DNA of 34,574 bases, from the NCBI GenBank assembly GCA_902567635.1, contig CACFNV010000012.1:1-34574 (forward strand). Direction: 5' to 3'. A program made the translations under genes and the position numbers. Position 1 is the stretch's first letter. Each line of letters starts with the position of its first letter. Under the pieces are notes generated by a model. That model had not been told where the DNA came from, searched no databases, and saw only the letters and a program-made list of their open reading frames with translations. This document shows positions 14,268 to 23,156 of this stretch, piece by piece. The DNA is from an uncultured Alphaproteobacteria bacterium. GTDB taxonomy: Bacteria; Pseudomonadota; Alphaproteobacteria; Rhodobacterales; Rhodobacteraceae.

Positions 14268-15449
14268 TTGAAAGACAGTATTGAAACTAATTCGAAGGTC
14301 ACTCCTTTTCAATTTAAGGTCTCTGAAGAAGATCTAGAAAAAATCCTTTACCGAGTAGCGAGTTATCCCTGGCATGAGATGCCTGATGATGGTGGATGGG
14401 ATTATGGTACTAACATGGACTATCTAAAGGAGCTTTGTAACTATTGGGTCAATGAGTTTGATTGGAGAGTACAAGAGAAAAAAATCAATTCCTTTTCAAA
14501 TTATAAGGCATTAGTTGATGGAATTGATATGCATTTTGTATTCGAAGAGGGAAGCGGTAAAAATCCCACACCATTGATAATTAGCCATGGCTGGCCAGGT
14601 TCTGTGTCCGAGTTCTTTGAAATTATCCAGCCACTTGCTCATCCTGAGCGTTTTGGTGGTAAGATCGAGGATGCCTTTACTGTGATAATACCATCGCTAC
14701 CAGGGTTTGGCTTTTCAGGAAGACCGCCGCGACCTTATGGCCCACGCAAAATGGCTTCTATTCTTAACTCTTTAATGACAGATACACTTGGATTTGAGAG
14801 TTATCTTGCGCAGGGTGGTGATTGGGGCGGTGCAATATGCTCTTGGCTCGGCTTTGATCATTTTTCTGCATGTTCAGCTATCCATATCAATGTCTTGACA
14901 ATGCGTCACCCTGATGGTCCTCAAACAGCTGAAGAAAGAGCTTGGGAAAATCAGTTCAATGCGGATCAGATAATGCAGGATGGCTATCGTACTCAACAAG
15001 CAACACGCCCTCAGACTTTGAGTTATTCTATGATGGATAGCCCAGTTGGTATAGCTGCCTGGTTGATAGAGAAATTCCATGACTGGTCAGATGTAGAAAC
15101 GGGAAAAATTGAAAGCGCCTTTTCAAAAGATGAACTACTCACCAACATAATGATCTATATTTCTACCCGCACATTTAATTCGGCGTCTTGGATTTACTAT
15201 GGTCGACGGGAGGAAGGCGGGCGCATTCTTTCACCGGAGGGGAAAAGGGTTGAAGTTCCAACTGGATGTGCGGTATTCCCGGCGGAGATGCTAAATTGGG
15301 CGCCTCGCTCTTACGTAGAGCGAATATACAATGTCCAACATTGGACTGAGATGCCACGTGGAGGTCATTTTGCAGCAATGGAAGAGCCTGAATTGTTGTT
15401 AGGTGATATCCGCAACTTCGCTCGAAGTCTTCGCGGTAAAGATTCTTGA
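14268..15449 (+). CDS. Epoxide hydrolase, EHN-domain alpha/beta hydrolase
   Basis: Cytosolic hydrolase that opens an epoxide ring with water through a covalent aspartyl ester. The 393 residues comprise the N-terminal EHN domain (about 12-120, with the WHEMPDDGGWDYG segment) followed by the alpha/beta hydrolase core. The HGWPGS oxyanion loop starts at His107, the nucleophile is Asp185 in GGDWGG, and the catalytic His is His367 in RGGHFAAMEEPE. GFGFSG after the second strand is typical. Length and domain order match microsomal-type bacterial epoxide hydrolases. The start is TTG at 14268 with an AGGGA-type ribosome site about 10 bases upstream. Arginine codons are strongly CGN-biased (about 18 CGN to 4 AGR), like the island to its left and unlike most of the window, suggesting recent acquisition. 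The natural substrate is unknown. Confidence 0.92.
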   Translation: MKDSIETNSKVTPFQFKVSEEDLEKILYRVASYPWHEMPDDGGWDYGTNMDYLKELCNYWVNEFDWRVQEKKINSFSNYKALVDGIDMHFVFEEGSGKNPTPLIISHGWPGSVSEFFEIIQPLAHPERFGGKIEDAFTVIIPSLPGFGFSGRPPRPYGPRKMASILNSLMTDTLGFESYLAQGGDWGGAICSWLGFDHFSACSAIHINVLTMRHPDGPQTAEERAWENQFNADQIMQDGYRTQQATRPQTLSYSMMDSPVGIAAWLIEKFHDWSDVETGKIESAFSKDELLTNIMIYISTRTFNSASWIYYGRREEGGRILSPEGKRVEVPTGCAVFPAEMLNWAPRSYVERIYNVQHWTEMPRGGHFAAMEEPELLLGDIRNFARSLRGKDS

Positions 15450-15630
15450 AATAATTCCAATATAGTTAGTTATAAGTAATAAAAAATAGTAACATAACTT
15501 TTACGCACGCAAAATATTCTCAATTTTGCTAGGTCAACCAGTTTATGTTGGGATAAATTAAGAGATCTCACCTAGTAATCCAATATCTTACTTTGGGTAT
15601 TGACCCTTTTAATTAGGTCTTTTGACTTGG

Positions 15631-16026
15631 TTAAAGATAGTAGTCTTTATCCAAAACTTGTTCTAACCAATCAGCAACCTTACCGTCCAATGCTTCCTGA
15701 ATTGCTATATGTTCCATTGAAGAGTCTTTTGTCGCGCCGTGCCAATGCTCTTCCTCGGGAGGAATCCATACCGAGTCTCCTATTTTAATAATTTTCGGAG
15801 CTTCATTTCTTAGTCCCACAAGACCGATCCCACTTACTACGAAGAGAGTTTGTCCTAACGGGTGGGTGTGCCAAGCTGTTCGCGCTGTGGGCTCAAATGA
15901 AACTTTTACTGCTCGAACCCTAGCAGGTTCTGGTGCCTCAATAATAGAGTCTTGCATAACGTTTCCATGAAACCAATCTGAAGGTGCTCTCTTTGGTTTT
16001 CTACTATCAAACTTGAATATCTTCAA
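15631..16026 (-). CDS. Cupin domain protein (hydroxynitrile-lyase/decarboxylase-associated type)
   Basis: A 131-residue single-domain cupin. Metal ligands are visible as His53 and His55 (WHTHPLGQT), Gln59, and His94/His96 (EEHWHGA). The use of Gln instead of Glu in motif 1 and the HTHPLGQTL wording are typical of small manganese cupins related to bacterial hydroxynitrile lyases and to proteins annotated with carboxymuconolactone decarboxylases. It has no signal peptide. It stands alone on the minus strand, 182 bases from the epoxide hydrolase end and divergent from the CoA transferase. An enzymatic role on a small organic molecule is likely, but its substrate cannot be read from the sequence. 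Confidence 0.88.
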   Translation of the reverse strand: MKIFKFDSRKPKRAPSDWFHGNVMQDSIIEAPEPARVRAVKVSFEPTARTAWHTHPLGQTLFVVSGIGLVGLRNEAPKIIKIGDSVWIPPEEEHWHGATKDSSMEHIAIQEALDGKVADWLEQVLDKDYYL

Positions 16027-16200
16027 TTCTTATACTCCTCTTTTTATAAAATAGGTTTTAAGTTATTAGATACTTTCTTTAAATTAGTTTATGGCTCAAT
16101 TTAAGATATTGAAACCTTCACTTTAGTAATGCATAATTTTGTTATCTATATATGCTTGTGTTTAAAAAATGACCATTAATTAATTTATATGGTGATCTTC

Positions 16201-17424
16201 ATGGCCTCAGAAAGCAAAAATAAGGAAAAAAAGTTACCTTTAGAAGGTGTGGTTGTATTAGATATCACTAGGGTAGTTGCAGGGCCCTATTGCTCAATGA
16301 TTCTTGCCGACCTAGGTGCAACGGTAATAAAAATTGAAAATCCAAATGACCCTGACTACACGCGCAACTTTCCTCCATTCACAAGAAATGATAATGAAAG
16401 CGCTTTTTTCGCTCAGTATAATAGGAATAAATTAGGAATGACAATAGATCTAAAGTCTGAAGATGGGAAGAAGATTTTGAGACAATTAGTAAAAAAAGCA
16501 AATATTCTAGTAGAAAATTTTCGTCCAGGCGTTATGAAAAGTTTAGGTTTGGGATATGATAATCTTCAAAAGGAAAATGAGGCTCTTGTTTATACTGCTA
16601 TAAGTGGTTTTGGACAAACAGGCCCTAAATCTTCAAGACCTAGCTTCGATAACACAGGACAAGCTGAAAGCGGTTTGTGGTCAATGAATGGATATCCTGA
16701 TAGGCCACCCGTTCGTGTAGGAACAATTATAGGAGATTTGGCTGCCTGCTTTTTTGGAACAATAGGAACTATTGTAGCTTTGAGAGAGGCCGAGAAAACA
16801 GGAAAAGGACAAATGGTTGACGTTGCTCAGGTAGACTCAACATTATGTCTCACTGAAAGCGCACTTCTTCGTTATTCGGTGAATAAAGAGGAGGCTAAAC
16901 CAACTGGAAACGACCATGCATTTGTTCGTCCATATGAGCAATTCCGATGTAAGGACGGCTATGTTTTTTTTGGTGGGTACAATGATAAACAATGGAAAGA
17001 AACCCTAAAAGCCTTTGGATCAAACGAATTGTCGACAGATCCAGAGATAGATACAATGCATAAAAGATTTAATAAGGAAGTTTATGAAAGACGGATTAAG
17101 CCTCTAATAAATGGTTGGTTTAGCCGATATACAAAAGCTGAGCTAGAGGCGATGTTAGCAGACAAAGTCCCACTTAGTCCCATTAAAGGAATAAGTGAAG
17201 TTATTGAAGATGTACAGTTACTAGATAGGAACATGATTGTTGATATGCCTGTGCTCAGTGAGGTAGTAAAGATGTTTGGAAATCCAATAAAACTTTCTGA
17301 TATGCCTCAACACTCTTTTAAAAGAGCTCCAAATCTTGGAGAAAATAATAATCAGATTCTAAAAAATTTTTTAGGAATGGATGATCAAAAAATAAATGAA
17401 TTAAAAAATAAAGGTGTTATTTAA
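16201..17424 (+). CDS. CaiB/BaiF family (family III) CoA transferase
   Basis: Transfers CoA between an acyl-CoA and a free carboxylic acid in the cytosol. The family opening LEGVVVLDITRVVAGPYCSMILADLGATVIK is complete (given only as a landmark: LDITRVVAGPYC), followed by KIENP, YNRNK and VLVENFRPGVM-like blocks (ILVENFRPG here). The GQMVDVAQVDS segment carries the Asp (207 by this numbering) that forms the aspartyl-CoA intermediate. I chose the ATG at 16201 because GGTGA at 16191-16195 is a well-spaced ribosome site; an ATG four codons upstream (16189) has none. The expected length is about 400 residues and here it is 407. There is no partner in an operon, so the substrate (carnitine-, oxalate- or succinate-type) is not indicated. 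Confidence 0.92.
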   Translation: MASESKNKEKKLPLEGVVVLDITRVVAGPYCSMILADLGATVIKIENPNDPDYTRNFPPFTRNDNESAFFAQYNRNKLGMTIDLKSEDGKKILRQLVKKANILVENFRPGVMKSLGLGYDNLQKENEALVYTAISGFGQTGPKSSRPSFDNTGQAESGLWSMNGYPDRPPVRVGTIIGDLAACFFGTIGTIVALREAEKTGKGQMVDVAQVDSTLCLTESALLRYSVNKEEAKPTGNDHAFVRPYEQFRCKDGYVFFGGYNDKQWKETLKAFGSNELSTDPEIDTMHKRFNKEVYERRIKPLINGWFSRYTKAELEAMLADKVPLSPIKGISEVIEDVQLLDRNMIVDMPVLSEVVKMFGNPIKLSDMPQHSFKRAPNLGENNNQILKNFLGMDDQKINELKNKGVI

Positions 17425-17548
17425 GAAACAAGATAAAACAAAAAACATCATTTTTATAAGACTTCTTTTTTTATAAATTTGCATGCTTTGCCAGATAAAG
17501 GTTAATAGTAATGATTTTTTGTTCAATATATTGTTGAGAGAATAGACT

Positions 17549-18541
17549 TTAAGTATGAGAAGGACTCTTATTTGTGACTTCTCTTAAGACCTCTAGATAA
17601 TTTTTTGCTAATTTCATTTTTTCTGCGTAGCCCTTTTTTAGCATTAGTTCATGAACTTTAGGTAGCCTCCAGCAAGGAACATGCATAATCAAGTGATGTT
17701 CCAAATGATAATTCACCCAATAAGGCGCTAGCAATAATCTCATAATGGGATTAGCGTATGTAGTTCTAACGTTCTTAAGCTCATTAGTTGAGAATTCAGT
17801 AGCAGCATGCTCAGCAATATTTCTTAATCTAACCACTACCTGAAACCAAGTTACTAACGGTAAAAACCAGAAAGCGAACCACCACCACCATGCTCCAAAA
17901 TACCACATGATTATGAAAATGAATGTATTTGAGATCAATGGTTGGAATATAGAGTTTGATTTAAAAGTTTGTGCTTGCTCCTGGGAGCTATCAATGGCAT
18001 CTCTGTCAAAAGCCAATTTAAAGGAATTCATAACTTGCTTAAAAACTGCATTAAAGCCTGTTTGTCCTGTTATGTCTCTGAAAAACTTTCGCCACAAACT
18101 TTGGTTTGTAATAGGAAAAGGTTTCGATAAAACACGATCAGGATCTTTATCTGTTTGTGTATGCTTATGATGCATTAAATGGTAATGCCTATAGGAAAAA
18201 AGATCGGCCAAAATAGGGCAGCCACACACCCAAAAGCCAATTTTTTCATTTAAAGTTGTGTTAGCAAAAAGAGCTCTATGAGCCGCATCATGCATTAATA
18301 TTGCCAAACCTAGTTGCCTTGAACCTATTATCATCAGAGTTACACAAAATGTAAAAACGTTAGGCCAAACGGAAAATAGGATTAAGGCAAACCCTATCGT
18401 AGTATAGCAGTGTAGAACCAAAAAAAAACCCATAAGGTCGGAACGTTCCGCTAGAGGACGGATCTCACTTGATAAAAAATATTTTCTCTCACTCACCATA
18501 TTGAAAAAAAAGCCGCCTTTTGAATAAATAAATTGTAACAT
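17549..18541 (-). CDS. Membrane fatty acid desaturase
   Basis: A di-iron integral membrane enzyme that introduces a double bond (or hydroxyl) into an acyl chain using oxygen. The 330 residues contain the three histidine boxes: HDAAH at 84-88, HYHLMHHKH at 119-127 and HLEHH at 279-283, plus NIAEH near 241-245. The membrane segments fall at about 36-82 and 202-234. The ATG at 18541 has no ribosome site; Met15 (MVSERK) is an alternative start with a weak AAGGCGG upstream. It lies 70 bases downstream of acnB on the same strand, with a hairpin between them. Given the other acyl-chain-modifying enzymes in the window, a phospholipid substrate is plausible, though carotenoid-type desaturases and hydroxylases share the same boxes. 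Confidence 0.9.
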   Translation of the reverse strand: MLQFIYSKGGFFFNMVSERKYFLSSEIRPLAERSDLMGFFLVLHCYTTIGFALILFSVWPNVFTFCVTLMIIGSRQLGLAILMHDAAHRALFANTTLNEKIGFWVCGCPILADLFSYRHYHLMHHKHTQTDKDPDRVLSKPFPITNQSLWRKFFRDITGQTGFNAVFKQVMNSFKLAFDRDAIDSSQEQAQTFKSNSIFQPLISNTFIFIIMWYFGAWWWWFAFWFLPLVTWFQVVVRLRNIAEHAATEFSTNELKNVRTTYANPIMRLLLAPYWVNYHLEHHLIMHVPCWRLPKVHELMLKKGYAEKMKLAKNYLEVLREVTNKSPSHT

Positions 18542-18590
18542 AAAATTAATTTATAAACTGAACTTTTTTGGATGGAATAATCTAAATTAC

Positions 18591-18612
18591 AAATGCTACA
18601 GTCGTAGCATTT
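18591..18612 (-). terminator. Hairpin at the end of acnB
   Basis: A perfect 9-bp inverted repeat, AAATGCTAC-GACT-GTAGCATTT on the minus strand, starts at the last base of the acnB stop codon. It is followed by an AT-rich but not pure T tract. It probably acts as a weak terminator or a 3'-end stabiliser between acnB and the desaturase gene. Confidence 0.5.
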
Positions 18613-21404
18613 TAAAAATGAACTGATAACGTATCAGAGGGTTTCTCACTAGGTGGTGAGAATTTTGTGAGATTAAGTCCTTTAACTGCTTTTTTGTACT
18701 CCTCTAAAGTGGGGGTTCTTCCAAGGATAGCGGAAAGAACCACAACTGGAGTTGACGCTAGCAGCGACTCTCCTTTTTTCTCTTCAGAGTCTTCAACCAC
18801 TCGCCCTTTAAATAAACGAGTAGATGTAGCTAAAACAGTGTCCCCTTTTTCTGCCTTCTCTTGATTACCCATACATAGATTGCAACCTGGTCTTTCAAGG
18901 TATAAAATATTTTTATACTCGACGCGGGCAGTATTCTTTGGAGCTTCGTCATCAAATTCAAATCCAGAGTATTTTTGTAAAACAGTCCAGTCTCCCTCTT
19001 CTTTTAATTCGTCAATTATATTATAGGTGGGGGCCGCAACTACTAAAGGCGCCTTAAATTTGACGGTTCCATAATCATTTTCTAAATTCTTAAGCATTCC
19101 AGCAACAATCTTTATATCCCCTTTATGAACCATGCATGAACCTACAAAGCCAAGGTCAACTTCTTTTTCCGCGTTATAAAATGAAATTGGTCTAATTGTA
19201 TCGTGGGTATATCTTTTGGATACATCAATATTATTTACATCTGGATCTGCAATCATTGGCTCATCAATCTCGTTCAGGTCAACGACTACTTCCGCAAAAT
19301 ACTTTGCGTCATCATCAGGAACTAAAGCTGGTCTTTTACCAGATTTTATCTCGTCAATCCTTTTATTTGCAATTTCTATTAGTCCCTTAAGAACTTTTTT
19401 CTCATTATCCATCCCTCTTTCAATCATAATCTTTATACGGTCTTTTGCAATTCCTAGAGATTCTATAAGAGTTTCGTCCTGTGAAATACAGATAGAAGCT
19501 TTCGCTTTCATTTCAGCAGTCCAGTCTGTGAATGTAAAAGCTTGGTCAGCAAGGAGTGTGCCTAAATGTACTTCGATTATCCGTCCCTGAAACACATTTT
19601 CGCCAAACTGCTTTAACATTTGTGCTTGGGTTGCGTGCACTATGTCTCGAAAGTCCATATATTCATTCATTACACCCTTGAACGTAACTTTGACTGATTC
19701 AGGTATAGGCATGCTTACCTCTCCGGTTGCCAACGCAAGAGCTACAGTTCCAGAGTCAGCCCCGAAGGCAACTCCCTTAGACATCCGAGTATGAGAGTCT
19801 CCTCCAATAATTATTGACCAGTCATCTACAGTTATATCATTTAAGACTTTATGAATTACGTCTGTCATAGAGTGATAAACACCCTTGGGATCTCTTGCTG
19901 TAATGAGACCAAATTTGTGCATAAAATTCATTAGTTTTGGGATATTTTCCTGCGCTTTAAAGTCCCAAACTGATGCTGTATGACAACCAGACTGATAAGC
20001 ACCGTCAATAGTTGGTGCGATAATGGTAGCAGCCATCGACTCTAACTCTTGCGAGGTCATCAAACCGGTGGTGTCTTGTGAGCCAACTATGTTTACTCCT
20101 ACCCTTACGTCTGAACCTGCGTAAAGAATTTTTCCCTCAGGAATACTCACTGCATTTTTATTGAAGATTTTTTCTACAGCTGTAAGACCTTGGTCTTGAT
20201 AAAAGATTTCCTTGGCCTTTGCAAAGGGAGAAGGGAAATTATTTCCTAATAACTTAGATGCAAAATTTTGAAGTTTCTTTCCAAAAACAATTGCATATGA
20301 CCCACCAGCTTTCATAAATTCTATTTTTTGTGGTGTGAAAGAAGAGCTTAAATCAACAAGTTCTTTCTCTCCGTATTCATCATACAGTTTTTTCTTTTTG
20401 GAATTAATCGTAAATACCGTGCCTGTCTCAACGGAGTAGGCTTGCTCTAAAATTGGTTCTCCATCATTGTTTAGGATAACATTTCCGCTACCATCTCTTT
20501 TCTTTACCCAGTTCTTCAAGTCAAGACCAATGCCTCCTGTCACCCCTACCGTTGTTAAAAATATGGGTGAAATTCCGTTTGTGCCGGCAACAATTGGGGC
20601 TATATTTACGAACGGTATAAATGGACTTGCCTGCTTACCTGTCCATAGCGCAACATTATTTATTCCGGACATTCTGGAAGAACCGACACCCATAGTTCCC
20701 TTTTCAGCTACAAGCATTACTTTTTTATCAGGAAATTGGTTTTGCAGTTCTTGAATTTCGACCTGTGCTTTTTTTGAAATAAAACATTTTCCGTGAAGTT
20801 CACGATCTGATCTCGAGTGGGCTTGATTTCCTGGAGATAAAAGATCTGTTGATATATCACCTTCTGCTGCAACATAGGAAACTATTTTAATTTCTTCATC
20901 TATTTCGGGAAGTTTTGTAAAGAAATCAGCTTTAGAGTAACTTTCTATTATACTTTTAGCAGTTTCATTCCCATTTTTAAAAGCTTTCTCAAGTCTATCT
21001 GTATCAGCCTCATAGAGGAAAACTTGAGTTTTAAGTATCTCACCAGCTTTACCCGCTATTTGATTATTATCGCCTAAAGCAAGATCAATTAGGACAGTGA
21101 CTGAGGGACCGCCTTTCATGTGAGATAACAGTTCAAATGCAAAATCTGGTTTAATCTCCTGAACCACATAAATCTCAAGAATTATTTCTTTAAGGAAATT
21201 AGCTTTTTCATTTGCTGCTGGCGTCGTTCCAGGAAGAGTATTGAAAATGAAGAAATTTAAAGACTCTTTTCTATGTTTACTGCTTGGATCTTTAATTTGT
21301 GAAATGATTTCGGTAGTAAGTTGCCCGCTGTCTATCGGCTTTGGATGCAAGCCCTGTTTTTTCCTTTTTTCAATTTCCTCTAAGTATTCTTTATATAAGC
21401 TCAT
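18612..21404 (-). CDS. acnB: Aconitate hydratase B
   Basis: TCA-cycle enzyme isomerising citrate and isocitrate, and in many bacteria also hydrating 2-methylaconitate. The 930 residues show the AcnB domain order: an N-terminal HEAT-like domain (1-160), the swivel domain, then the catalytic domains. The [4Fe-4S] ligands are Cys757 (GSCMVHKG), Cys841 and Cys844 (GCNLCMGNQ). The protein is longer than E. coli AcnB (about 865), and the distance from the first to the second cluster cysteine is 84 residues against 59, because of an insertion around GFEFDDEAPKNTARVEYK. Long forms of this sort occur in alphaproteobacteria and Bacteroidetes as I recall. A GGGGAC-type ribosome site precedes the ATG. 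It has its own promoter and a 3' hairpin. Confidence 0.97.
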   Translation of the reverse strand: MSLYKEYLEEIEKRKKQGLHPKPIDSGQLTTEIISQIKDPSSKHRKESLNFFIFNTLPGTTPAANEKANFLKEIILEIYVVQEIKPDFAFELLSHMKGGPSVTVLIDLALGDNNQIAGKAGEILKTQVFLYEADTDRLEKAFKNGNETAKSIIESYSKADFFTKLPEIDEEIKIVSYVAAEGDISTDLLSPGNQAHSRSDRELHGKCFISKKAQVEIQELQNQFPDKKVMLVAEKGTMGVGSSRMSGINNVALWTGKQASPFIPFVNIAPIVAGTNGISPIFLTTVGVTGGIGLDLKNWVKKRDGSGNVILNNDGEPILEQAYSVETGTVFTINSKKKKLYDEYGEKELVDLSSSFTPQKIEFMKAGGSYAIVFGKKLQNFASKLLGNNFPSPFAKAKEIFYQDQGLTAVEKIFNKNAVSIPEGKILYAGSDVRVGVNIVGSQDTTGLMTSQELESMAATIIAPTIDGAYQSGCHTASVWDFKAQENIPKLMNFMHKFGLITARDPKGVYHSMTDVIHKVLNDITVDDWSIIIGGDSHTRMSKGVAFGADSGTVALALATGEVSMPIPESVKVTFKGVMNEYMDFRDIVHATQAQMLKQFGENVFQGRIIEVHLGTLLADQAFTFTDWTAEMKAKASICISQDETLIESLGIAKDRIKIMIERGMDNEKKVLKGLIEIANKRIDEIKSGKRPALVPDDDAKYFAEVVVDLNEIDEPMIADPDVNNIDVSKRYTHDTIRPISFYNAEKEVDLGFVGSCMVHKGDIKIVAGMLKNLENDYGTVKFKAPLVVAAPTYNIIDELKEEGDWTVLQKYSGFEFDDEAPKNTARVEYKNILYLERPGCNLCMGNQEKAEKGDTVLATSTRLFKGRVVEDSEEKKGESLLASTPVVVLSAILGRTPTLEEYKKAVKGLNLTKFSPPSEKPSDTLSVHF

Positions 21405-21488
21405 AACTGTCCCCGAAGCCTACTTGTCTATTAAGACCATTTTAATTCTATTGTTAATAAAAAAAGTAAAACCACTTTTTCCCCAAAT

Positions 21489-21515
21489 ATTATACCTATA
21501 CAAGTTTGCTTGCAA
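21489..21515 (-). promoter_or_regulatory. Promoter of acnB
   Basis: On the minus strand, a perfect TATAAT (21489-21494) lies downstream of TTGCAA (21510-21515) with a 15-base spacer (16 if CTTGCA is used). This predicts a leader of about 75-80 bases before acnB. The -35 box sits inside an 8-base palindrome, CTTGCAAG. Confidence 0.5.
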
Positions 21516-21606
21516 GAGTTTAGGGTTTCACTCACTTTCTATTTATTCCCCACGTTTTTAAAATAAAAGTTAAAAATTTCTAAATATAGCCATATGTGTT
21601 ACAATT

Positions 21607-21631
21607 CATTTTATCAAATGAAAATAAAATG
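21607..21631 (+). promoter_or_regulatory. Inverted repeat just before the ribosome site of the class II aldolase-like gene
   Basis: CATTTTAT (21607-21614) and ATAAAATG (21624-21631) are perfect inverted copies separated by 9 bases. The right arm ends two bases before the GGAG ribosome site. It could be an operator or an RNA hairpin near the ribosome site; in AT-rich DNA chance is also possible. Confidence 0.3.
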
Positions 21632-21644
21632 TGGAGCTCTTTAA

Positions 21645-22415
21645 ATGAACAAAAAAACGAGCAATCTGTTTGAAAGCGGTAAGATATCCAAGGAGGAGTG
21701 GGACACGAGAATTGATCTTGCAGCATGTTATCGATTGATGAACCACTTCGGAATGGATGACCTCATTTACAACCATATTTCTGCTAGGGTTCCAGGTCCT
21801 GAAGAACATTTCCTTTTAAACCCTTTTGGTCTTCTATATGAAGAAATCACAGCATCAAACCTAGTTAAGGTAGATTTAGATGGAAATATAATTTCTGACA
21901 CTAGGGATCGAATTAATCCCGCAGGTTTTGTAATTCACTCATGTGTACACAAAGAACGCCCAGATATGCTTTGTGTGATTCATACCCACACAACAGCGGG
22001 AGTTGGCGTTTCGTCTCAAGAGGAAGGCTTGTTACCATTAAGTCAAACCTCTTTGCTCTACAAAAATCTAATTGGTTATCATGAATATGAAGGATTAGCA
22101 TTAAACCTTGAGGAACAAAAAAGACTGCTTGCAGATTTGGGTAAAGACAAGCAACTTTTGATTTTAAAAAATCATGGTTTATTATCATGTGGGAAAAGTA
22201 TTCCTGAAGCATTTATTATGATGTATTACCTAGAGCAAGCTTGCCGTATTCAGATAGCGGCGCAAGCTGGGAATAAGGTCACTTTACCGTTGCCTCAGGT
22301 TCAGGAATTAGCACATAAACAGGCTATGAAAGGTTTTGGGACTGCATTAGGCGTAATGGAGTTTACGGCTCTTAAAAGGCGTTTGGATCGACTCGGATCT
22401 GATTATGCAAATTGA
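21645..22415 (+). CDS. Class II aldolase/adducin family protein
   Basis: A 256-residue protein of the L-fuculose-phosphate aldolase/adducin fold. Zinc-binding histidines are visible as His113 and His115 (IHTHTTAG) and His177 (KNHGLLS), with the YNHISARVPG block near 42-51. The position of the catalytic Glu of FucA (Glu73, before the FHM segment) appears to be Gly here (PAGFVIHS), as in many adducin-type members. A classical retro-aldol reaction on a sugar phosphate is therefore doubtful; decarboxylation or another zinc-dependent reaction is possible. The start at 21645 has GGAG 8 bases upstream. It is divergent from acnB and convergent with the nitroreductase gene, so it is probably transcribed alone. 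Confidence 0.9.
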   Translation: MNKKTSNLFESGKISKEEWDTRIDLAACYRLMNHFGMDDLIYNHISARVPGPEEHFLLNPFGLLYEEITASNLVKVDLDGNIISDTRDRINPAGFVIHSCVHKERPDMLCVIHTHTTAGVGVSSQEEGLLPLSQTSLLYKNLIGYHEYEGLALNLEEQKRLLADLGKDKQLLILKNHGLLSCGKSIPEAFIMMYYLEQACRIQIAAQAGNKVTLPLPQVQELAHKQAMKGFGTALGVMEFTALKRRLDRLGSDYAN

Positions 22416-22446
22416 TGCTTGGTTTGACAGATATTGAAAGCCAGCC

Positions 22447-23106
22447 TTAGTCTAGAAATACAGAAAATTCATCAATATCAGCTCTTTCACTGATCAGGGT
22501 GTTTTCTGGAGCTTTTGCAGCGAAGCCCAGAGACATTCCTGATACGATTATTTCTTCCTGAGGTATATTTAAAACCTTGTGAACTGTCGAGCCAAACTCA
22601 CACCAAGCTTGTTGAGGACAGCTCTCAAGACCATGTTCCCTTGCCAATATCATTACATTTTGCATAAACATGCCGACGTCAAGCCACGACCCATAAAGTA
22701 AGTCTCGATCCATTCGAAAGAATAAACCTATAGGTGCACCAAAAAACTCAAAATTACGTAACATTGCTTTTTTGCGAGCAGGATAATCATCTTTTTCAAT
22801 TCCATAAAGCTCGTAAAGAGAATACCCTATTTTACGTTTCCTTGAAATATAGGGCTCTCTTAAAGGTGAGGGCATATACTGATATTCTAAATCAGCCTGA
22901 TCATTCTTTATGGCTTCTTTGATCGCCTTCGATAATCTTTCCTTTGTTTTTCCTATAACGCATGTAACTTTCCAAGGTTGTGTGTTTGTTCCTGAAGGCG
23001 CTCTACACGCATCCCTTAAAATTTTTTTCACAATTTCTAAAGGTACTTTTTTTGGGAGAAACCTTCTTATTGAGTGTCGCTCGGTTATTGCTTGTGTAAC
23101 ATTCAT
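22447..23106 (-). CDS. Nitroreductase family FMN-dependent oxidoreductase
   Basis: A 219-residue cytosolic flavoprotein using NAD(P)H to reduce nitro compounds, quinones or enones. Family marks are the opening ITERHSIRRF (residues 7-16), the FMN-phosphate region RAPSGTNTQPW (35-45), and the C-terminal SGMSLGFA block, which contacts FMN. The motif SCPQQAWCEFG (about 161-171) is typical of the larger nitroreductase subgroup. The gene lies 50 bases downstream of the acyl-CoA synthetase gene on the same strand and may be cotranscribed with it. The physiological substrate is unknown. Confidence 0.92.
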   Translation of the reverse strand: MNVTQAITERHSIRRFLPKKVPLEIVKKILRDACRAPSGTNTQPWKVTCVIGKTKERLSKAIKEAIKNDQADLEYQYMPSPLREPYISRKRKIGYSLYELYGIEKDDYPARKKAMLRNFEFFGAPIGLFFRMDRDLLYGSWLDVGMFMQNVMILAREHGLESCPQQAWCEFGSTVHKVLNIPQEEIIVSGMSLGFAAKAPENTLISERADIDEFSVFLD

Positions 23107-23156
23107 TTTAAATATCGGATTTCATATGTATATATTTTAGGTTAGTTATTTTTTGT

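Noticed and set aside
15600-15788. 62-codon frame antisense to the cupin gene
   Set aside because: It overlaps the well-supported cupin coding sequence and has no ribosome site.
19216-19590. 124-codon plus-strand frame inside acnB
   Set aside because: Fully antisense to a clear AcnB coding sequence; Ser/Ile-rich shadow translation.
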